In this document: piece after piece, positions 53,453 to 63,882 of the stretch
Numbering within the stretch: the stretch's first letter is position 1
Layout of the letters: each line of letters begins with the position of its first letter
Source: Prochlorococcus marinus str. MIT 9107
Lineage (GTDB): Bacteria > Cyanobacteriota > Cyanobacteriia > PCC-6307 > Cyanobiaceae
Assembly (NCBI RefSeq): GCF_000759855.1
Contig: NZ_JNAI01000009.1
Location: 124,001-188,000, forward strand
Direction of reading: 5' to 3'
DNA length: 64,000 nucleotides
Notes under the pieces: generated by a model
Told to the model about the DNA's origin: nothing
Databases searched by the model: none
The model's input: the letters and a program-made list of their open reading frames with translations, nothing else
Position numbers and translations under genes: made by a program

Positions 53453-53478
53453 AAAATGTAAAGATATAAAATAAAACT

Positions 53479-53667
53479 ATGAAAATAAGTCCAAAGATAG
53501 ACGCATTACAATTAATGCTTACTGATTTGAGAACAAGGAATGAACCAATAAGGCATAAAGCTGCATTTAAAGGATGTCAACCTGAATTTCAAAGTCTTGT
53601 ATCAAGGTTAATAAAGCAGTTAGAGGAAGAATTAATTTCTGAAAAGCTCACAAATCGCGATACTTAA
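53479..53667 (+). CDS. Small conserved hypothetical protein, 62 aa
   Basis: Soluble, helical: PKIDALQLMLTDLRTRNEPI, then QSLVSRLIKQLEEELISEK. No catalytic residues and no membrane helix. It starts 26 bases after the SDR gene and is 10 bases from the convergent fusion gene. Function unknown. Confidence 0.6.
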   Translation: MKISPKIDALQLMLTDLRTRNEPIRHKAAFKGCQPEFQSLVSRLIKQLEEELISEKLTNRDT

Positions 53668-53677
53668 AAGATTTAGA

Positions 53678-54289
53678 TCACTTAAATGAACTTAATTTAT
53701 CTAATTTAGCTTGTTCTGATAGTTCATCATATCCCCCAAAAAAATTATTGTCTAAAAATATTTGAGGAAAAGTATTGTGGTTACTTTTCACCATTATTTT
53801 TCGAAAGCTTTCATCATTGTCGATCAAAATGACTTCATAAGGAATAGACAAAGAATTAAGTAACCTAATTGCTCTTTTAGACCAAGGACAGTCCTTTAAA
53901 ATATAAGCTTTGACACGTGATTGATTTGTAATTAAATCATTATTTGAGATATTGATAATTTTTTGTTCAAAAGAAAGTAATAATATATCAGTCCCTTTTT
54001 TTACAATACAACCCTCCTCAAGATGCCCGCCAAAGACATTACATCCCTCATCTGCAAAACTCAAATGTAAATGAGCATCACCTTTATTAAAATGACCATT
54101 AAGAGATACTATCTCTAAATTACCTTCAAATTTATTTATTTTTAGATTTCCTGGGCATTGAATACAAACTGTTCTGAGATTACCAACCACTCCCGAAACA
54201 TAGCCATATAAATCATTCGATAAAGAATATTCTTTAATTGAATTTATCAAATCTGATTCTGGAGATAGCTTTAGGCTATGAGGCTGCAT
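53678..54289 (-). CDS. PPC (DUF296) - glutaredoxin fusion protein
   Basis: 203 aa with two domains. Residues 1-115 match the plant-and-prokaryote conserved (PPC/DUF296) fold, with GDAHLHLS (70-77) and GGHL (87-90). Residues 126-203 are a glutaredoxin: active site CPWS (134-137), TFPQIF cis-proline (173-178) and GGYDEL (185-190). PPC domains bind DNA or small ligands in other proteins. The fusion suggests redox control of that activity (inference). No partner gene adjoins. Confidence 0.8.
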   Translation of the reverse strand: MQPHSLKLSPESDLINSIKEYSLSNDLYGYVSGVVGNLRTVCIQCPGNLKINKFEGNLEIVSLNGHFNKGDAHLHLSFADEGCNVFGGHLEEGCIVKKGTDILLLSFEQKIINISNNDLITNQSRVKAYILKDCPWSKRAIRLLNSLSIPYEVILIDNDESFRKIMVKSNHNTFPQIFLDNNFFGGYDELSEQAKLDKLSSFK

Positions 54290-54474
54290 TAGAAATTATG
54301 AATAATTTTGTAATATAAATCATCATGAATCACAAAGAGAAGTTGAGTTCATATTCTTTAGGATTCAAATTTGAATTGAGTTTTGGAATTTAGCATTAAT
54401 ATAATTAATACTAGTTTTCCTTATAAATTAAGCTTCTTTAGAGTGTAATATATTTTTTAAATAGAGAAATTAAT

Positions 54475-55014
54475 TTGTTAGTTAGAAAAAATCTTCAAAG
54501 ATTGGCATTAAATATTCCTAATATATTATCAATATCTCGTCTTTTACTTGTATTTCCTCTAATCCTTTTTTTAGAAATTAATAGACCTTTTTATGTTTTT
54601 ATATTGATAATTATTGGTGGTTTAACTGATTATTTTGACGGACTAATTGCAAGAAAATTTGATCTTAAAACTAGATTAGGTGCTATTCTTGATCCCTTAA
54701 GCGATAAAGTATTCTATTTAATTCCTTTAGTTTTCCTCTGCAAAAATAATTTAATCCCATTCTGGTCTTTAACATTAATTTTATTTAGAGAATTAATAAT
54801 CTCTAGCCTGAGGAACATCACAAAAGACGGTTTGCCAGCATCTCATTTAGGCAAAATTAAAACATTTTTCTTTTTTATTTCAGTAATCACCTTCTTTGCA
54901 CCATTAAAAGTAAGCTTATTAAATTATTTAGCTTTAGTTTTTTATTGGATAGGATTCATCCTGACTTTTTTGACTTTATTTGGATATTTAAGAATTAAAA
55001 AGAATCTTATCTGA
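54475..55014 (+). CDS. pgsA: CDP-diacylglycerol-glycerol-3-phosphate 3-phosphatidyltransferase
   Basis: Makes phosphatidylglycerol phosphate, needed for the PG of thylakoids. 179 aa, about six helices. The CDP-alcohol motif is complete: D52, D55-G56, A59-R60, G69, D73 and D77 in TDYFDGLIARKF and LGAILDPLSDK. Start TTG 54475. It overlaps the convergent epimerase gene by 27 bases. Confidence 0.9.
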   Translation: MLVRKNLQRLALNIPNILSISRLLLVFPLILFLEINRPFYVFILIIIGGLTDYFDGLIARKFDLKTRLGAILDPLSDKVFYLIPLVFLCKNNLIPFWSLTLILFRELIISSLRNITKDGLPASHLGKIKTFFFFISVITFFAPLKVSLLNYLALVFYWIGFILTFLTLFGYLRIKKNLI

Positions 55015-55908
55015 ATTTTCATCAAATCCATCACCCTTTTTATGATTAAAATCCTTCAAAAAACTATCCTTTAAACCATTAAGTAAATCAAAATTCGGTT
55101 CCCAATCCAAATCATTCTTGATTTTAGAAATATCAGTCTGATAATGATTTAATCTAATTGGAAATCCCTTTCGCGATTTAGTATCTAATTTTTGATAATC
55201 AAATGTTCTTAAAGAAATCTCATTTTGGTTTAATCCAAGAACTCTTGCACAGAAATAAATCAATCCCTTAATAGTAACTCCTTTTTTGCCTGAACAGTTA
55301 TATATATTATTCTTAGAATTTTCAAAATTTATGCACCTAATCATTACATCAGTAAGATCTGAAACGTGTCCTAGCTGAGTAATTAAAGAACCATCCCCTG
55401 GGATTGGGATGGATTTATAAGTAAATAACCTTTCAAAAAACCAATTTTCAATTTTATTATAATTTCCTGGTCCATAAATATAAGTAGGTCTAAAACTTGT
55501 AAAAGGAATTTTTTCGTTTATCAACCAGTTTTCTGTCTCAAACTTTCCTTTGTGACGACTATTTGGGTCAATCGGATCATCTTCAGATAAGGGGAGTTCA
55601 GAATTATCTTTATAAACTCCTGCAGAGCTTACATATATATATCTCTGGAAAGAATTATCTAAATTTTCTATAAGAAGTTTCGTTTGTTTTAACTCTCGTC
55701 CAGAGATATCATAAACAACATCATACTTTTTATTTTTTAGCTTATTTATACTTTCTAAATTATTCCTATCACCCTTAATTAAATTTGTTTTTTCAGGATT
55801 AGCTTTATTACCTCTTGTGAAAATATCAATATCATAATTTTGGTTTAATAACTTTCCAACCAAAGACTTGCCGACAAATCTAGTGCCACCCATTACAAGA
55901 ATTTTCAT
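54988..55908 (-). CDS. NAD-dependent epimerase/dehydratase-like protein (extended SDR)
   Basis: 306 aa, starting at ATG 55908 (MKILVMGGTRFVG). Glycine loop GGTRFVGKSLV, catalytic-type YVSSAGVY, then SFRPTYIYGPGNYN. The form is that of chloroplast CSP41/stem-loop-binding protein relatives, which lost enzymatic role and bind RNA, as well as ordinary sugar epimerases. The ATG is two codons inside a TTG start. Which of these roles applies cannot be told. Confidence 0.8.
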   Translation of the reverse strand: MKILVMGGTRFVGKSLVGKLLNQNYDIDIFTRGNKANPEKTNLIKGDRNNLESINKLKNKKYDVVYDISGRELKQTKLLIENLDNSFQRYIYVSSAGVYKDNSELPLSEDDPIDPNSRHKGKFETENWLINEKIPFTSFRPTYIYGPGNYNKIENWFFERLFTYKSIPIPGDGSLITQLGHVSDLTDVMIRCINFENSKNNIYNCSGKKGVTIKGLIYFCARVLGLNQNEISLRTFDYQKLDTKSRKGFPIRLNHYQTDISKIKNDLDWEPNFDLLNGLKDSFLKDFNHKKGDGFDENSDKILFNS

Positions 55909-56000
55909 ATTCAAAAAATATTAAAATGAAGTAGTAATCTTAAATAGAATTACATATTGAATAGTACTACTAAGAAGTAATTAATGAAAAGGATGATTCT

Positions 56001-56768
56001 ATGGAACTAATACCAGCTATTGATTTAATGAATGGCAAGTGCGTAAGGCTTCTTAAGGGTGATTTTAATAAAAGAAAAGACTTCAAAAAAGAGCCACATG
56101 AGCAGGCAAAATCTTGGGAAAGAGAAGGAGCCAAATATATACATATAGTTGATTTGGATGCTGCAAAAACTGGATCCCCAACAAACGACAAGCAAATAAA
56201 AAAGATTTCGGAAACGGTTAATATACCTATTCAAATTGGTGGAGGGATAAGGTCTAAAGAAAGAATAGAACAATTATTTTCTTATGGTATTGAGAAAGTT
56301 ATAATGGGGACTTCGGCGATAGAAAATAAAGAATTAGTTAAAGACTTATCAAATAAATTTCCTGGAAGGATAATTGTAGGTATTGATGCAAAAGAAGGAA
56401 AAGTTAGTACAAGAGGTTGGCTGGAACAATCTAATATTTTAGCCACAGATCTAGTAAAGGAGTTTTCTTCATTTAAAATCGCTAGTTTTATTGTTACAGA
56501 TATAAATACCGATGGGACTTTAGAAGGAACAAATGAAAAATTCATAAAAAGTATTCTTGAGATTACTGATATTCCAGTAATAGCATCAGGAGGTGTAGGG
56601 TCAATTTCTGATTTATTATCCTTAGTTAAATTTGAGAAATCTGGTCTATTTGGTGTAATTGTAGGTAAAGCTCTATATGAAAATAAATTTACAATTAATG
56701 AAGCGAGGAATGTATTGTCATCAGAGAGGCTAAATGACTTTGATTTAAAAAACAATTACTACGCTTAA
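56001..56768 (+). CDS. hisA: ProFAR isomerase HisA
   Basis: Fourth step of histidine synthesis, an Amadori isomerisation on a TIM barrel. 255 aa with IPAIDLMNGKCVRLLKGD (D8), QIGGGIRSKE, and VTDINTDGTLEG carrying the second aspartate. Start ATG 56001, preceded by a fair GGATG-type Shine-Dalgarno. No other his gene is nearby. Confidence 0.96.
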   Translation: MELIPAIDLMNGKCVRLLKGDFNKRKDFKKEPHEQAKSWEREGAKYIHIVDLDAAKTGSPTNDKQIKKISETVNIPIQIGGGIRSKERIEQLFSYGIEKVIMGTSAIENKELVKDLSNKFPGRIIVGIDAKEGKVSTRGWLEQSNILATDLVKEFSSFKIASFIVTDINTDGTLEGTNEKFIKSILEITDIPVIASGGVGSISDLLSLVKFEKSGLFGVIVGKALYENKFTINEARNVLSSERLNDFDLKNNYYA

Positions 56769-56847
56769 AAGAGAATAAAAATTTATTTAAGACTGGTATT
56801 TGCAGTAATTGTTAGTTAATTTTGTATAAGAGATAAGAAATCTAGTC

Positions 56848-58464
56848 TTGGAATTAATTTCAAAAAAATCAATATTCATTATTGCTCCAAGCTTAATAGC
56901 AGAATCTTTATCGCTTAAGTTATCATCACTAGACCAAAATCTAGAAATTAATTTTAATAAAGGAATAGGTAATAAAACGCCGGATTTAGTTATATGGAAT
57001 ATTCTTAATTTACAATCAGAAGATCTTATAAGGTTAGAATTATTAAAATTAAGAGAAAGATATGATGAGTCAAAGTTTTTAATAATACTCTCTGGTGAAC
57101 TTGTTTATGAATCAAAAAACAATCCTTCTTTAAATGCTGAGGGCTTTCTTTTAAATCCCAGTTCAGAAAAGGTTCTAGAATCTATTGATACCATTTTAGA
57201 TGGCGGAAGAGTATTTGATATTGAAAATAATTCTAGTGTTAAATTAAACAAAAATAAGCCTCTTTCTTTTAGTCAAAAAATACTAACTTCAGGCCTGAAA
57301 CAAATAGATACTGAAATTAACTATATATTCAAATATGTTAATTCTGATTCAACTCCAGAATTTTATAAATTTATTTTGAAAGGAAGATTAAGAGAACTTA
57401 TTACTGCTAAATCTTTTCTTATTTTCTTATGGGGCAATTCGCTAGAGCTTTATACAGAGGCAATTTACACTGAAAATAGAATTAATCTTGAAAATAAGAA
57501 TACTGTATTCATTAAAGATAAAAATACTATAGAAATTTGGAATTTAATTTTTAATAGGCTAAAAGAAAGATATTGTGCCACTAACTTACAAGTTGAATTT
57601 AATAATTCATCAATAATTCTTTCTGGTATAAAGAAAGAGTTCATTGCTCGTTTAATATGCAAAATGTTAGATGAGTTAGATAATTTAGTAAAAAATATTA
57701 AGGAAAACTATAAAGAGAAAGATTTTAAAGATGATTTAAATTCTCTTATAAAAGAACTTAAAGTTAATACAATTTCAAATATCACAGACGGCTATTTTAG
57801 ATTAAAAAAAGGAAGCGATTCTATTTCAATAAATGATTTTATTTATAGTGAAGTAAGTTGTGAAGAGACAGATAGAGAATCTCATGACTCATTAATGTTT
57901 ATCGAGCCAATTATTAAAAATGAAGCTCTTGACTATGATGGGAAATTATTACCTCTATATGAAACAGAATCTTTTTTAATCCTTGAAAATATTATTTCAA
58001 ATTGGATAATAAGGAACTGTAATTTATTAGCTTCTGAAATCTTTAATATTTGTTCATCTTGGCCTGAATTAAGAACTCTACTTATAAATCCTGAATTACA
58101 GTCAACAAGAAATTTTGAAAGATTTAGAAATAATATTAATAATTACAATCGCTGGCATGACTATATTTATATGCCTATCTACTTATATGAGAGTAAACGA
58201 GAATATATTGATATTATCGATAAAAAATTTACCCGATACTTTAAAAATGAAAATAGAGAGAATGAATTAGAGAATCTAGAATGGCTACAAAAACAAGTTA
58301 CATTGTTAGTTGAGATAAGAGATGCCGTAGCACCACAGTTAGAAGTTGCTGTAAAATATATAGGTAATCTTTTCGTAACTTTCTTAACAAAAGTTGTGGG
58401 CAAAGCAATAGGTTTGGTTGGGAAAGGAATCCTACAAGGATTAGGAAGATCAAGTTCCAAGTAA
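56848..58464 (+). CDS. DUF3685 family protein (Ycf55-related)
   Basis: 538 aa. The first 120 residues look like a degenerate response-regulator receiver (IIAPSLIAESLSLKL). The rest is a long helical cyanobacterial domain with VTLLVEIRDAVAPQLE and a C-terminal hydrophobic LFVTFLTKVVGKAIGLVGK. The family is found in cyanobacteria and red-algal plastids. Start TTG 56848. The next gene begins 14 bases later. Confidence 0.7.
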   Translation: MELISKKSIFIIAPSLIAESLSLKLSSLDQNLEINFNKGIGNKTPDLVIWNILNLQSEDLIRLELLKLRERYDESKFLIILSGELVYESKNNPSLNAEGFLLNPSSEKVLESIDTILDGGRVFDIENNSSVKLNKNKPLSFSQKILTSGLKQIDTEINYIFKYVNSDSTPEFYKFILKGRLRELITAKSFLIFLWGNSLELYTEAIYTENRINLENKNTVFIKDKNTIEIWNLIFNRLKERYCATNLQVEFNNSSIILSGIKKEFIARLICKMLDELDNLVKNIKENYKEKDFKDDLNSLIKELKVNTISNITDGYFRLKKGSDSISINDFIYSEVSCEETDRESHDSLMFIEPIIKNEALDYDGKLLPLYETESFLILENIISNWIIRNCNLLASEIFNICSSWPELRTLLINPELQSTRNFERFRNNINNYNRWHDYIYMPIYLYESKREYIDIIDKKFTRYFKNENRENELENLEWLQKQVTLLVEIRDAVAPQLEVAVKYIGNLFVTFLTKVVGKAIGLVGKGILQGLGRSSSK

Positions 58465-58478
58465 TTTTTTAAAATTTA

Positions 58479-59027
58479 ATGAAAATAATTCAATGCATCC
58501 TAATTTTATTAATCTTCTTAAATCCATATAAAGCAAATGCCTCCAGAGATAATAATAGTTACGATGGGAACATCTTTCCTATATACGCAGGCAATGGGGC
58601 AATAGTTCCTCCAAATACAACACTTCAGGAATCATTAAAAAACAAAAGAGTCGCAGTTTTATTTTTTTATCTTGATGACAGTTCTGATAGTAAAAAAATG
58701 GCTCCGATAATATCTGGTTTAGATTTGATATGGAGAAATAATATAGATATTATTGCTCTAACTACAGATGAATTACAGGATAAAGAAAAGTCTGATTTTC
58801 CAAATGAACCAAATTATTATTGGAATGGATTAATTCCACAAACCATTATTATTAATAGTGATGGTGAAGTTAAATATGATAAAAATGGAATGATTAATAT
58901 CGATGAATTAAACAATGTTGTAGCAGAACTAAAAGGAATTGAAATTAAAGATACTAAATTTTCTTTGGAAAGTTTTAACGAATATAACAGTATCATTTCT
59001 GAAAAAACAGATAGAAATAAAACCTAA
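58479..59027 (+). CDS. Thioredoxin-fold lumenal protein (PSI accumulation factor-like)
   Basis: 182 aa. A signal peptide (IIQCILILLIFLNPYKANA) leads to a thioredoxin-like domain with RVAVLFFYLDDSSDSKKMAP and TIIINSDGEVKYDKNG. No CxxC active site remains, so it is not a redox thioredoxin. It resembles thylakoid membrane proteins reported to support PSI accumulation; that name is tentative. Between DUF3685 and the CofE-like gene. Confidence 0.65.
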   Translation: MKIIQCILILLIFLNPYKANASRDNNSYDGNIFPIYAGNGAIVPPNTTLQESLKNKRVAVLFFYLDDSSDSKKMAPIISGLDLIWRNNIDIIALTTDELQDKEKSDFPNEPNYYWNGLIPQTIIINSDGEVKYDKNGMINIDELNNVVAELKGIEIKDTKFSLESFNEYNSIISEKTDRNKT

Positions 59028-59039
59028 TTATTAAAGAAA

Positions 59040-60209
59040 ATGATATTAGTAAATATCCTATTAGTACTTTTAGTTTTTTTAATTATATCCGATTTTTATA
59101 TTCAAAAATCACCCAAATCAAAATTAATTCTAGAACCTTTAAATTACAAAATCAAAAAAAAAGATGGTTTAAACGAATTAACTATTGATTTTAAAATAAC
59201 TAATAAAAGTAAAACCAAAGAAACTATGGTAACTAGTATAAATTTTGAATTAGATTTTTTAAAAAGTAAAGGAAATGACTATTTCCAAAATTTAAACTAT
59301 CAGGAAGATATCTATATATATGATAAAAATAAAGAAAAAAATTTAAATAATTATTGGCCAACAACAATTATCAAGTCAAATTCGGATTTATTTATTAAAG
59401 TAGTCTTTAAATTTAGTAATAACAATTTTAGAAAAAAAATAAAATATGTATGGTTAAAAGTATTTTGGGATAACTATGGCCATTTTGGTATTAAAAAAAG
59501 AAAGGATTGTTTCTTAATCAATTTAGATGGTCAAAAACGAGGTCCTAAAGAAGTTTTCGAAATCCCAATAAATAATAAATATAATGCTTTAGCTATTAAA
59601 ACTGACTTACTCGGTAGCTTTGATGACCCAGTGCATACTGTGATTGAAAACTGTAAAGGAATCGTAGAAAAAAATGATATTTTAACAATTGGTGAAAGTC
59701 CTCTTGCGATTATGCAAAATAGATATATTTCCCCTCAAAATTTAGAATATAGTTTATTTTCGAAAGCATTATGTTATTTTTTTCACCCCACAAGTAGTCT
59801 TGCAACTGCTTGCGGCATGCAATTATTAATTAATAAAATTGGCGTCACAAGAATAACCTTTTCATTAATCGTTGGATTCTTATTTAAATTAGTTTCCATT
59901 AAGGGAATTTTTTACAGATTAACTGGTTCAGAATCATCTCTGATTGATGATATAAGTGGAACTGTCACTCCCTATGACAAAAGTATAGTTATGGGTCCTC
60001 TCAATGCCGATATATTTTGTAAGGAGCTATCAAAATATCTAAGAATAGATGTAGCTGTAGTCGATGTTAATGATCTTGGAGGTGTAAAAATATTAGCTAG
60101 TTCAAATAAAACAATAAATAAAATACTCAAAAGAAACTTAATATCTAATCCTGCTGGCAATGGTGATGAAAAAACTCCTATAGTATTAATAAGAAAAATA
60201 ATTAAATGA
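59040..60209 (+). CDS. CofE-like protein (F420-0:gamma-glutamyl ligase family)
   Basis: 389 aa. A single N-terminal helix (ILLVLLVFLIISDFYI), a beta-rich domain of about 170 residues, and then a CofE-type domain with FEIPINNKYNALAIKTDLLG, ENCKGIVEKNDILTIGES and VMGPLNADIFCKELSKYL. Cyanobacteria are not known to make F420, so this homologue probably ligates glutamate, or another residue, to something else. Overlaps the next gene by 4 bases (ATGA). Confidence 0.7.
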   Translation: MILVNILLVLLVFLIISDFYIQKSPKSKLILEPLNYKIKKKDGLNELTIDFKITNKSKTKETMVTSINFELDFLKSKGNDYFQNLNYQEDIYIYDKNKEKNLNNYWPTTIIKSNSDLFIKVVFKFSNNNFRKKIKYVWLKVFWDNYGHFGIKKRKDCFLINLDGQKRGPKEVFEIPINNKYNALAIKTDLLGSFDDPVHTVIENCKGIVEKNDILTIGESPLAIMQNRYISPQNLEYSLFSKALCYFFHPTSSLATACGMQLLINKIGVTRITFSLIVGFLFKLVSIKGIFYRLTGSESSLIDDISGTVTPYDKSIVMGPLNADIFCKELSKYLRIDVAVVDVNDLGGVKILASSNKTINKILKRNLISNPAGNGDEKTPIVLIRKIIK

Positions 60210-61261
60210 AAAAAGATACCTCTAATTCTTTTAAGTCTGAGAAAGGAATGGAAGTAACTTATGAAGAACTCCATATTCGTCACATTAAACTTTTAATAGA
60301 TATCAAAAATAAGGAATTGAATAATTGGTTTTTCAAGATGGCCATTATTAGTACCTTTGATGATTTAAAAATATTTTTAAAAAATCTTAAGAAAAATAAG
60401 AATAAATGCATAATCGCTATATCTGGGAACGAAATCATTGGCTATATAAATATTTTCCCTTTGAACAAAAAAGAGACTTGCTTAAAAATATCTAAACCTA
60501 AGTTAATTAACCACGATTGTTCTTTAACAGAGAAACAATTAACTTTAGGATTGATTAAAAAATCAATCTCAATAACAGATATCAAGACATCAAGTTGGAT
60601 AATTAACGCCGATATAAACAATATTGACCTTATATCAACCTCAAGAGAATTAGGCTTTCAACCTTTAGGTGAGATTATACTTTGGGATGGTATTGATCTA
60701 AATAAATCCATAAAGCAAAATAACCAAGGCTTAGCATTAATTAATGAATTCCAAAAAATTAATAAACTAAATATATTGAAAATAGTAAATTTTATAAGAT
60801 CAAATCAATCCCCTTTAATAAGAAATATTTTAGATTTTGATCAAGACGATATTCTTAAGAGAAACGACTTTAAAAGCGGTGCCTTAATATATGAAAATTC
60901 TGTTTTATGTACAATTTTACAAGATATAAATTATCAAAACGAAGAAATTTATACTTTAACTATAAGTAGATATTGGGACAATAGATTCAATCCTATTTTA
61001 AAAGAATTTATAAAAAGATTTTTTGTAAAACCTCCTATCTCTAATCTAAAAACATATAAAGAGAATTCTCAAATAAATGCCTTTCTTGCAGAATGTAATC
61101 TAAAAGAAAAAAATCAAGAAATGATCCTTATTAGAAACACAATAGTTAAAAATGAAGCCAAGCAAGTAAATAAAATAAATCAATCTTTGGAATCAATCTT
61201 TGAAAAATTAAATCCACAAGGGAATCCATATCCATCCCCTTTTCCATTAAAAACTAAGTGA
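60206..61261 (+). CDS. GNAT-like acetyltransferase, divergent
   Basis: 351 aa. An N-terminal GNAT-like domain has [17 protein letters not shown] and the helix-rich remainder ends [32 protein letters not shown] second half without a known fold ends with SPFPLKTK. No clear acetyl-CoA loop Q/RxxGxG/A is seen, so activity is uncertain. It overlaps the CofE-like gene and ruvX by 4 bases each, so the three are translationally coupled. Confidence 0.55.
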   Translation: MKKDTSNSFKSEKGMEVTYEELHIRHIKLLIDIKNKELNNWFFKMAIISTFDDLKIFLKNLKKNKNKCIIAISGNEIIGYINIFPLNKKETCLKISKPKLINHDCSLTEKQLTLGLIKKSISITDIKTSSWIINADINNIDLISTSRELGFQPLGEIILWDGIDLNKSIKQNNQGLALINEFQKINKLNILKIVNFIRSNQSPLIRNILDFDQDDILKRNDFKSGALIYENSVLCTILQDINYQNEEIYTLTISRYWDNRFNPILKEFIKRFFVKPPISNLKTYKENSQINAFLAECNLKEKNQEMILIRNTIVKNEAKQVNKINQSLESIFEKLNPQGNPYPSPFPLKTK

Positions 61262-61701
61262 AATTTTTGAAACCTAAACCTAGGTCAATTTTAAGTTTGG
61301 ATGTAGGTATCAAAAGAGTAGGATTGGCTTATTGTGATCCCCTATGCATAACATCAAATATACTGCCAGCCTTAAAAAGGTTTGCAAATAATCAAGAGAT
61401 TAAAATCATTAAAAATCATATAGATGAATTTAATTTGTCTGGTTTTATTGTTGGTCTTCCTCTTGATGAGGAAGGGAGAATGACTCCTCAAGCTATTGAC
61501 TGTAAGAACTACGGAAAATTACTTTCAAAAGAATTAACGCTCCCATTTTCTTTCGTCAACGAGCATAGTTCAACATGGGAATCTTCAAATAGATTTGGAA
61601 TTAAAAAAGATAAATCTGGATTGATTGATAGTTTTTCAGCAAAAATAATACTTGAACAATGGATTGAAGAAGGTCCTGAATTAGAAGAATTATATTGGTA
61701 A
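61258..61701 (+). CDS. ruvX: Putative pre-16S rRNA nuclease / Holliday junction resolvase-like RuvX
   Basis: 147 aa, RNase H fold. [14 protein letters not shown] holds the catalytic D15, VGLPLDEEG and the [11 protein letters not shown] acidic segment follow. YqgF proteins process the 5' end of 16S rRNA in E. coli. Start GTG 61258 in a GTGA overlap with the preceding gene. Confidence 0.9.
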   Translation: MKFLKPKPRSILSLDVGIKRVGLAYCDPLCITSNILPALKRFANNQEIKIIKNHIDEFNLSGFIVGLPLDEEGRMTPQAIDCKNYGKLLSKELTLPFSFVNEHSSTWESSNRFGIKKDKSGLIDSFSAKIILEQWIEEGPELEELYW

Positions 61702-61745
61702 AAATCAGATAAAATATTAATATAAAAAGAACTAGATGATTTCAA

Positions 61746-62282
61746 ATGCAAGATACTAATTCAAATGATAATTATGAGGCGCAGACGATTATATTAAAAG
61801 ATAGCAGTGGGAAAGAATTATTCTGCTTCCTTGAGCAAATAGTTGAAGTTGAAACCAAAGAATATGGATTGCTGACCCCTGTAGATACACCTGTATGTTT
61901 ATTCAAAATAAATAGTGAAGAGGATATTCAAGAGATTATTGATTTAGATGAAGATGACGAGATCCTTAAAAATGCTGATTCAGTCTTACAAGAACAAAAC
62001 TTAAAACTAATTAGATCAGCTTCAACATTAACTGTTTCTGGTGATCTTGATGAGCCAATATATGATGAGTTAGAGGAGGACTATCTTGATGATGATGAAG
62101 AGGAATATGATCATTTAGTAAGTTTCAATGTAAATGATGATAAATATGAAATACTAATGCCTACTTTTCCTTATTTTATTTTAGGAGAACTCAGAGATGA
62201 AGGTGCTTTTCTTTTAGATAAAGAGGATGAAGAAAGGATTGGACCATTAGTTGAAGCAGAGTATGAAAAAAGCTTAGTTTAA
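61746..62282 (+). CDS. DUF3727 family acidic protein
   Basis: 178 aa, rich in Asp and Glu. Family pattern LFCFLEQIVEVETKEYGLLTPVDTPV, a strongly acidic middle (DELEEDYLDDDEEEYD), then LVSFNVNDDKYEILMPTFPYF. Cyanobacteria and plants share it; the function is not settled. It sits after ruvX (44 bases) and 3 bases ahead of the YqeG-type gene. Confidence 0.8.
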   Translation: MQDTNSNDNYEAQTIILKDSSGKELFCFLEQIVEVETKEYGLLTPVDTPVCLFKINSEEDIQEIIDLDEDDEILKNADSVLQEQNLKLIRSASTLTVSGDLDEPIYDELEEDYLDDDEEEYDHLVSFNVNDDKYEILMPTFPYFILGELRDEGAFLLDKEDEERIGPLVEAEYEKSLV

Positions 62283-62285
62283 GGC

Positions 62286-62780
62286 ATGAATTCTCTCATA
62301 AGAATAACTTGGGAATCAAATTTACCAATATATGAAATTTCTCAATCTGAATTACAAAAAAAAGGAATTCAATGTTTATTAATTGACATCGATGGAACTC
62401 TTGTAAGTAGAAAGTCAACTAAGATCGCAAATGCAGTAAAAAAATGGATATCTGAATCTAAAAAATATTTTTCATTATATCTGATAAGTAATAATCCATC
62501 AAAAAAAAGGATTGCAAAAATAGCAAAAGAATTAAAATTAAAATATAAATACAATGCTTCAAAACCAAGAAAAAATGTAACTTTATCAGCTATCAAAGAA
62601 GTTGGTTTTGAATCAAAAAATATAGCAATAATTGGCGATAGGATTTTTACAGATATTATTGTTGGAAATAGATGTAATATAAAAACAATATTAGTAAAGC
62701 GATTAAACAGAGATGGCTTTCCTATTAAATTTAATTTAACTTTAAAAATAGAGAAATTAATTTCTTTTTTTATAAAATGA
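62286..62780 (+). CDS. YqeG-family HAD phosphatase
   Basis: 164 aa. HAD motif [11 protein letters not shown] (D34, D36), motif II ISNN, and the C-terminal [16 protein letters not shown]. The TIGR01668-type YqeG group acts on phosphatidylglycerophosphate in chloroplast and cyanobacterial relatives (PTPMT1-like function). It overlaps proB by 4 bases (ATGA). Confidence 0.85.
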   Translation: MNSLIRITWESNLPIYEISQSELQKKGIQCLLIDIDGTLVSRKSTKIANAVKKWISESKKYFSLYLISNNPSKKRIAKIAKELKLKYKYNASKPRKNVTLSAIKEVGFESKNIAIIGDRIFTDIIVGNRCNIKTILVKRLNRDGFPIKFNLTLKIEKLISFFIK

Positions 62781-63862
62781 AAATTTGGGTTATAAAAATT
62801 GGTACTAGTATTTTAAGAGGCACAGAGGAAAGATCTACTGAAGAAATTATTGAAACCCTTTGTAGCTCTTTTTCAAGTTTTCTTTTAAAAGGGAACAAAT
62901 TGGTTTTAGTGACTAGTGGAGCCGTTGGGTTAGGTTGCCAAAAATTAAATATTAAAACAAGACCAAATGATTTAAGTACTCTTCAAGCTACTGCAGCAGT
63001 AGGTCAAGTTAATTTAATGTCTTTATACGATAAAATATTTAATAAATCAGGTCACAATGTTGCTCAAATTTTAATAACAAAAAACGACTTTAATTCGAGA
63101 GAATCTTTCAATAACGCTTCTAAAACTCTAAAAAAATTAATAGATTTAAATGTTATTCCAATAGTAAATGAAAACGATACAGTAGCTAATGAAGAGCTTA
63201 AATATGGAGATAATGACACCCTATCCGCCTTAGTTGCCTTAGCTATAAATGCTAATAAGCTTATTTTATTAACTGATATTGAAAATCTATATTCAAAAGA
63301 TCCACGAAAAAATAAAGATGCCCATCCAATTAAAGAGGTTCATAATAGTGAATTAAAAGAAATTAAAGATAAAAATATTCAAAACATGAATAATGAATGG
63401 GGAACAGGTGGAATTTCTACAAAACTAATTTCTGCAGAAATAGCAACAAAAGGGGGCGTTCAAGTACAACTTGTTGATGGAAGGAATAAAAAAAATTTAA
63501 TTGAAATTTTTAATAATAATAATAAAATTGGGACTTTATTTTATCCAGTAGAAAAACCTATAGGTAACAAAAAAAGTTGGCTTTCTCATGCAATTCAAAC
63601 AGTTGGGAAAATCACTTTAGATGATGGTGCTTGTTTCGCAATTAAAAAAAAAGGTGCTTCACTCTTGGCGGTTGGTGTAAAGAATATAGATGGAAATTTT
63701 ACAGTTAATCAAGCTGTTAAAATCGTAAATACAGATGATAAAGAAGTAGCAAAAGGTTTAGTATCAATAAGTAGCGACAAATTAAGAACTATCTTAAATA
63801 ATAAAGAAATTAAATGCTCCTCGATAATTGTCGTCCATAGGGATGTTCTAGCACTCTCTTAG
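62777..63862 (+). CDS. proB: Glutamate 5-kinase ProB
   Basis: First step of proline synthesis. 361 aa. [10 protein letters not shown] opens the amino-acid-kinase fold, [20 protein letters not shown] and [10 protein letters not shown] follow, and a C-terminal PUA domain (from about 270) is present as in the full-length enzyme. Start ATG 62777, coupled to the preceding gene. Confidence 0.96.
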   Translation: MKIWVIKIGTSILRGTEERSTEEIIETLCSSFSSFLLKGNKLVLVTSGAVGLGCQKLNIKTRPNDLSTLQATAAVGQVNLMSLYDKIFNKSGHNVAQILITKNDFNSRESFNNASKTLKKLIDLNVIPIVNENDTVANEELKYGDNDTLSALVALAINANKLILLTDIENLYSKDPRKNKDAHPIKEVHNSELKEIKDKNIQNMNNEWGTGGISTKLISAEIATKGGVQVQLVDGRNKKNLIEIFNNNNKIGTLFYPVEKPIGNKKSWLSHAIQTVGKITLDDGACFAIKKKGASLLAVGVKNIDGNFTVNQAVKIVNTDDKEVAKGLVSISSDKLRTILNNKEIKCSSIIVVHRDVLALS

Positions 63863-63882
63863 AAAAAAAATTAAACTGACAA

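Noticed and set aside
54363-54376. Perfect palindrome ATTCAAATTTGAAT between the fusion gene and pgsA
   Set aside because: A/T-rich 14-mer palindromes are expected by chance here and no gene position supports an operator.
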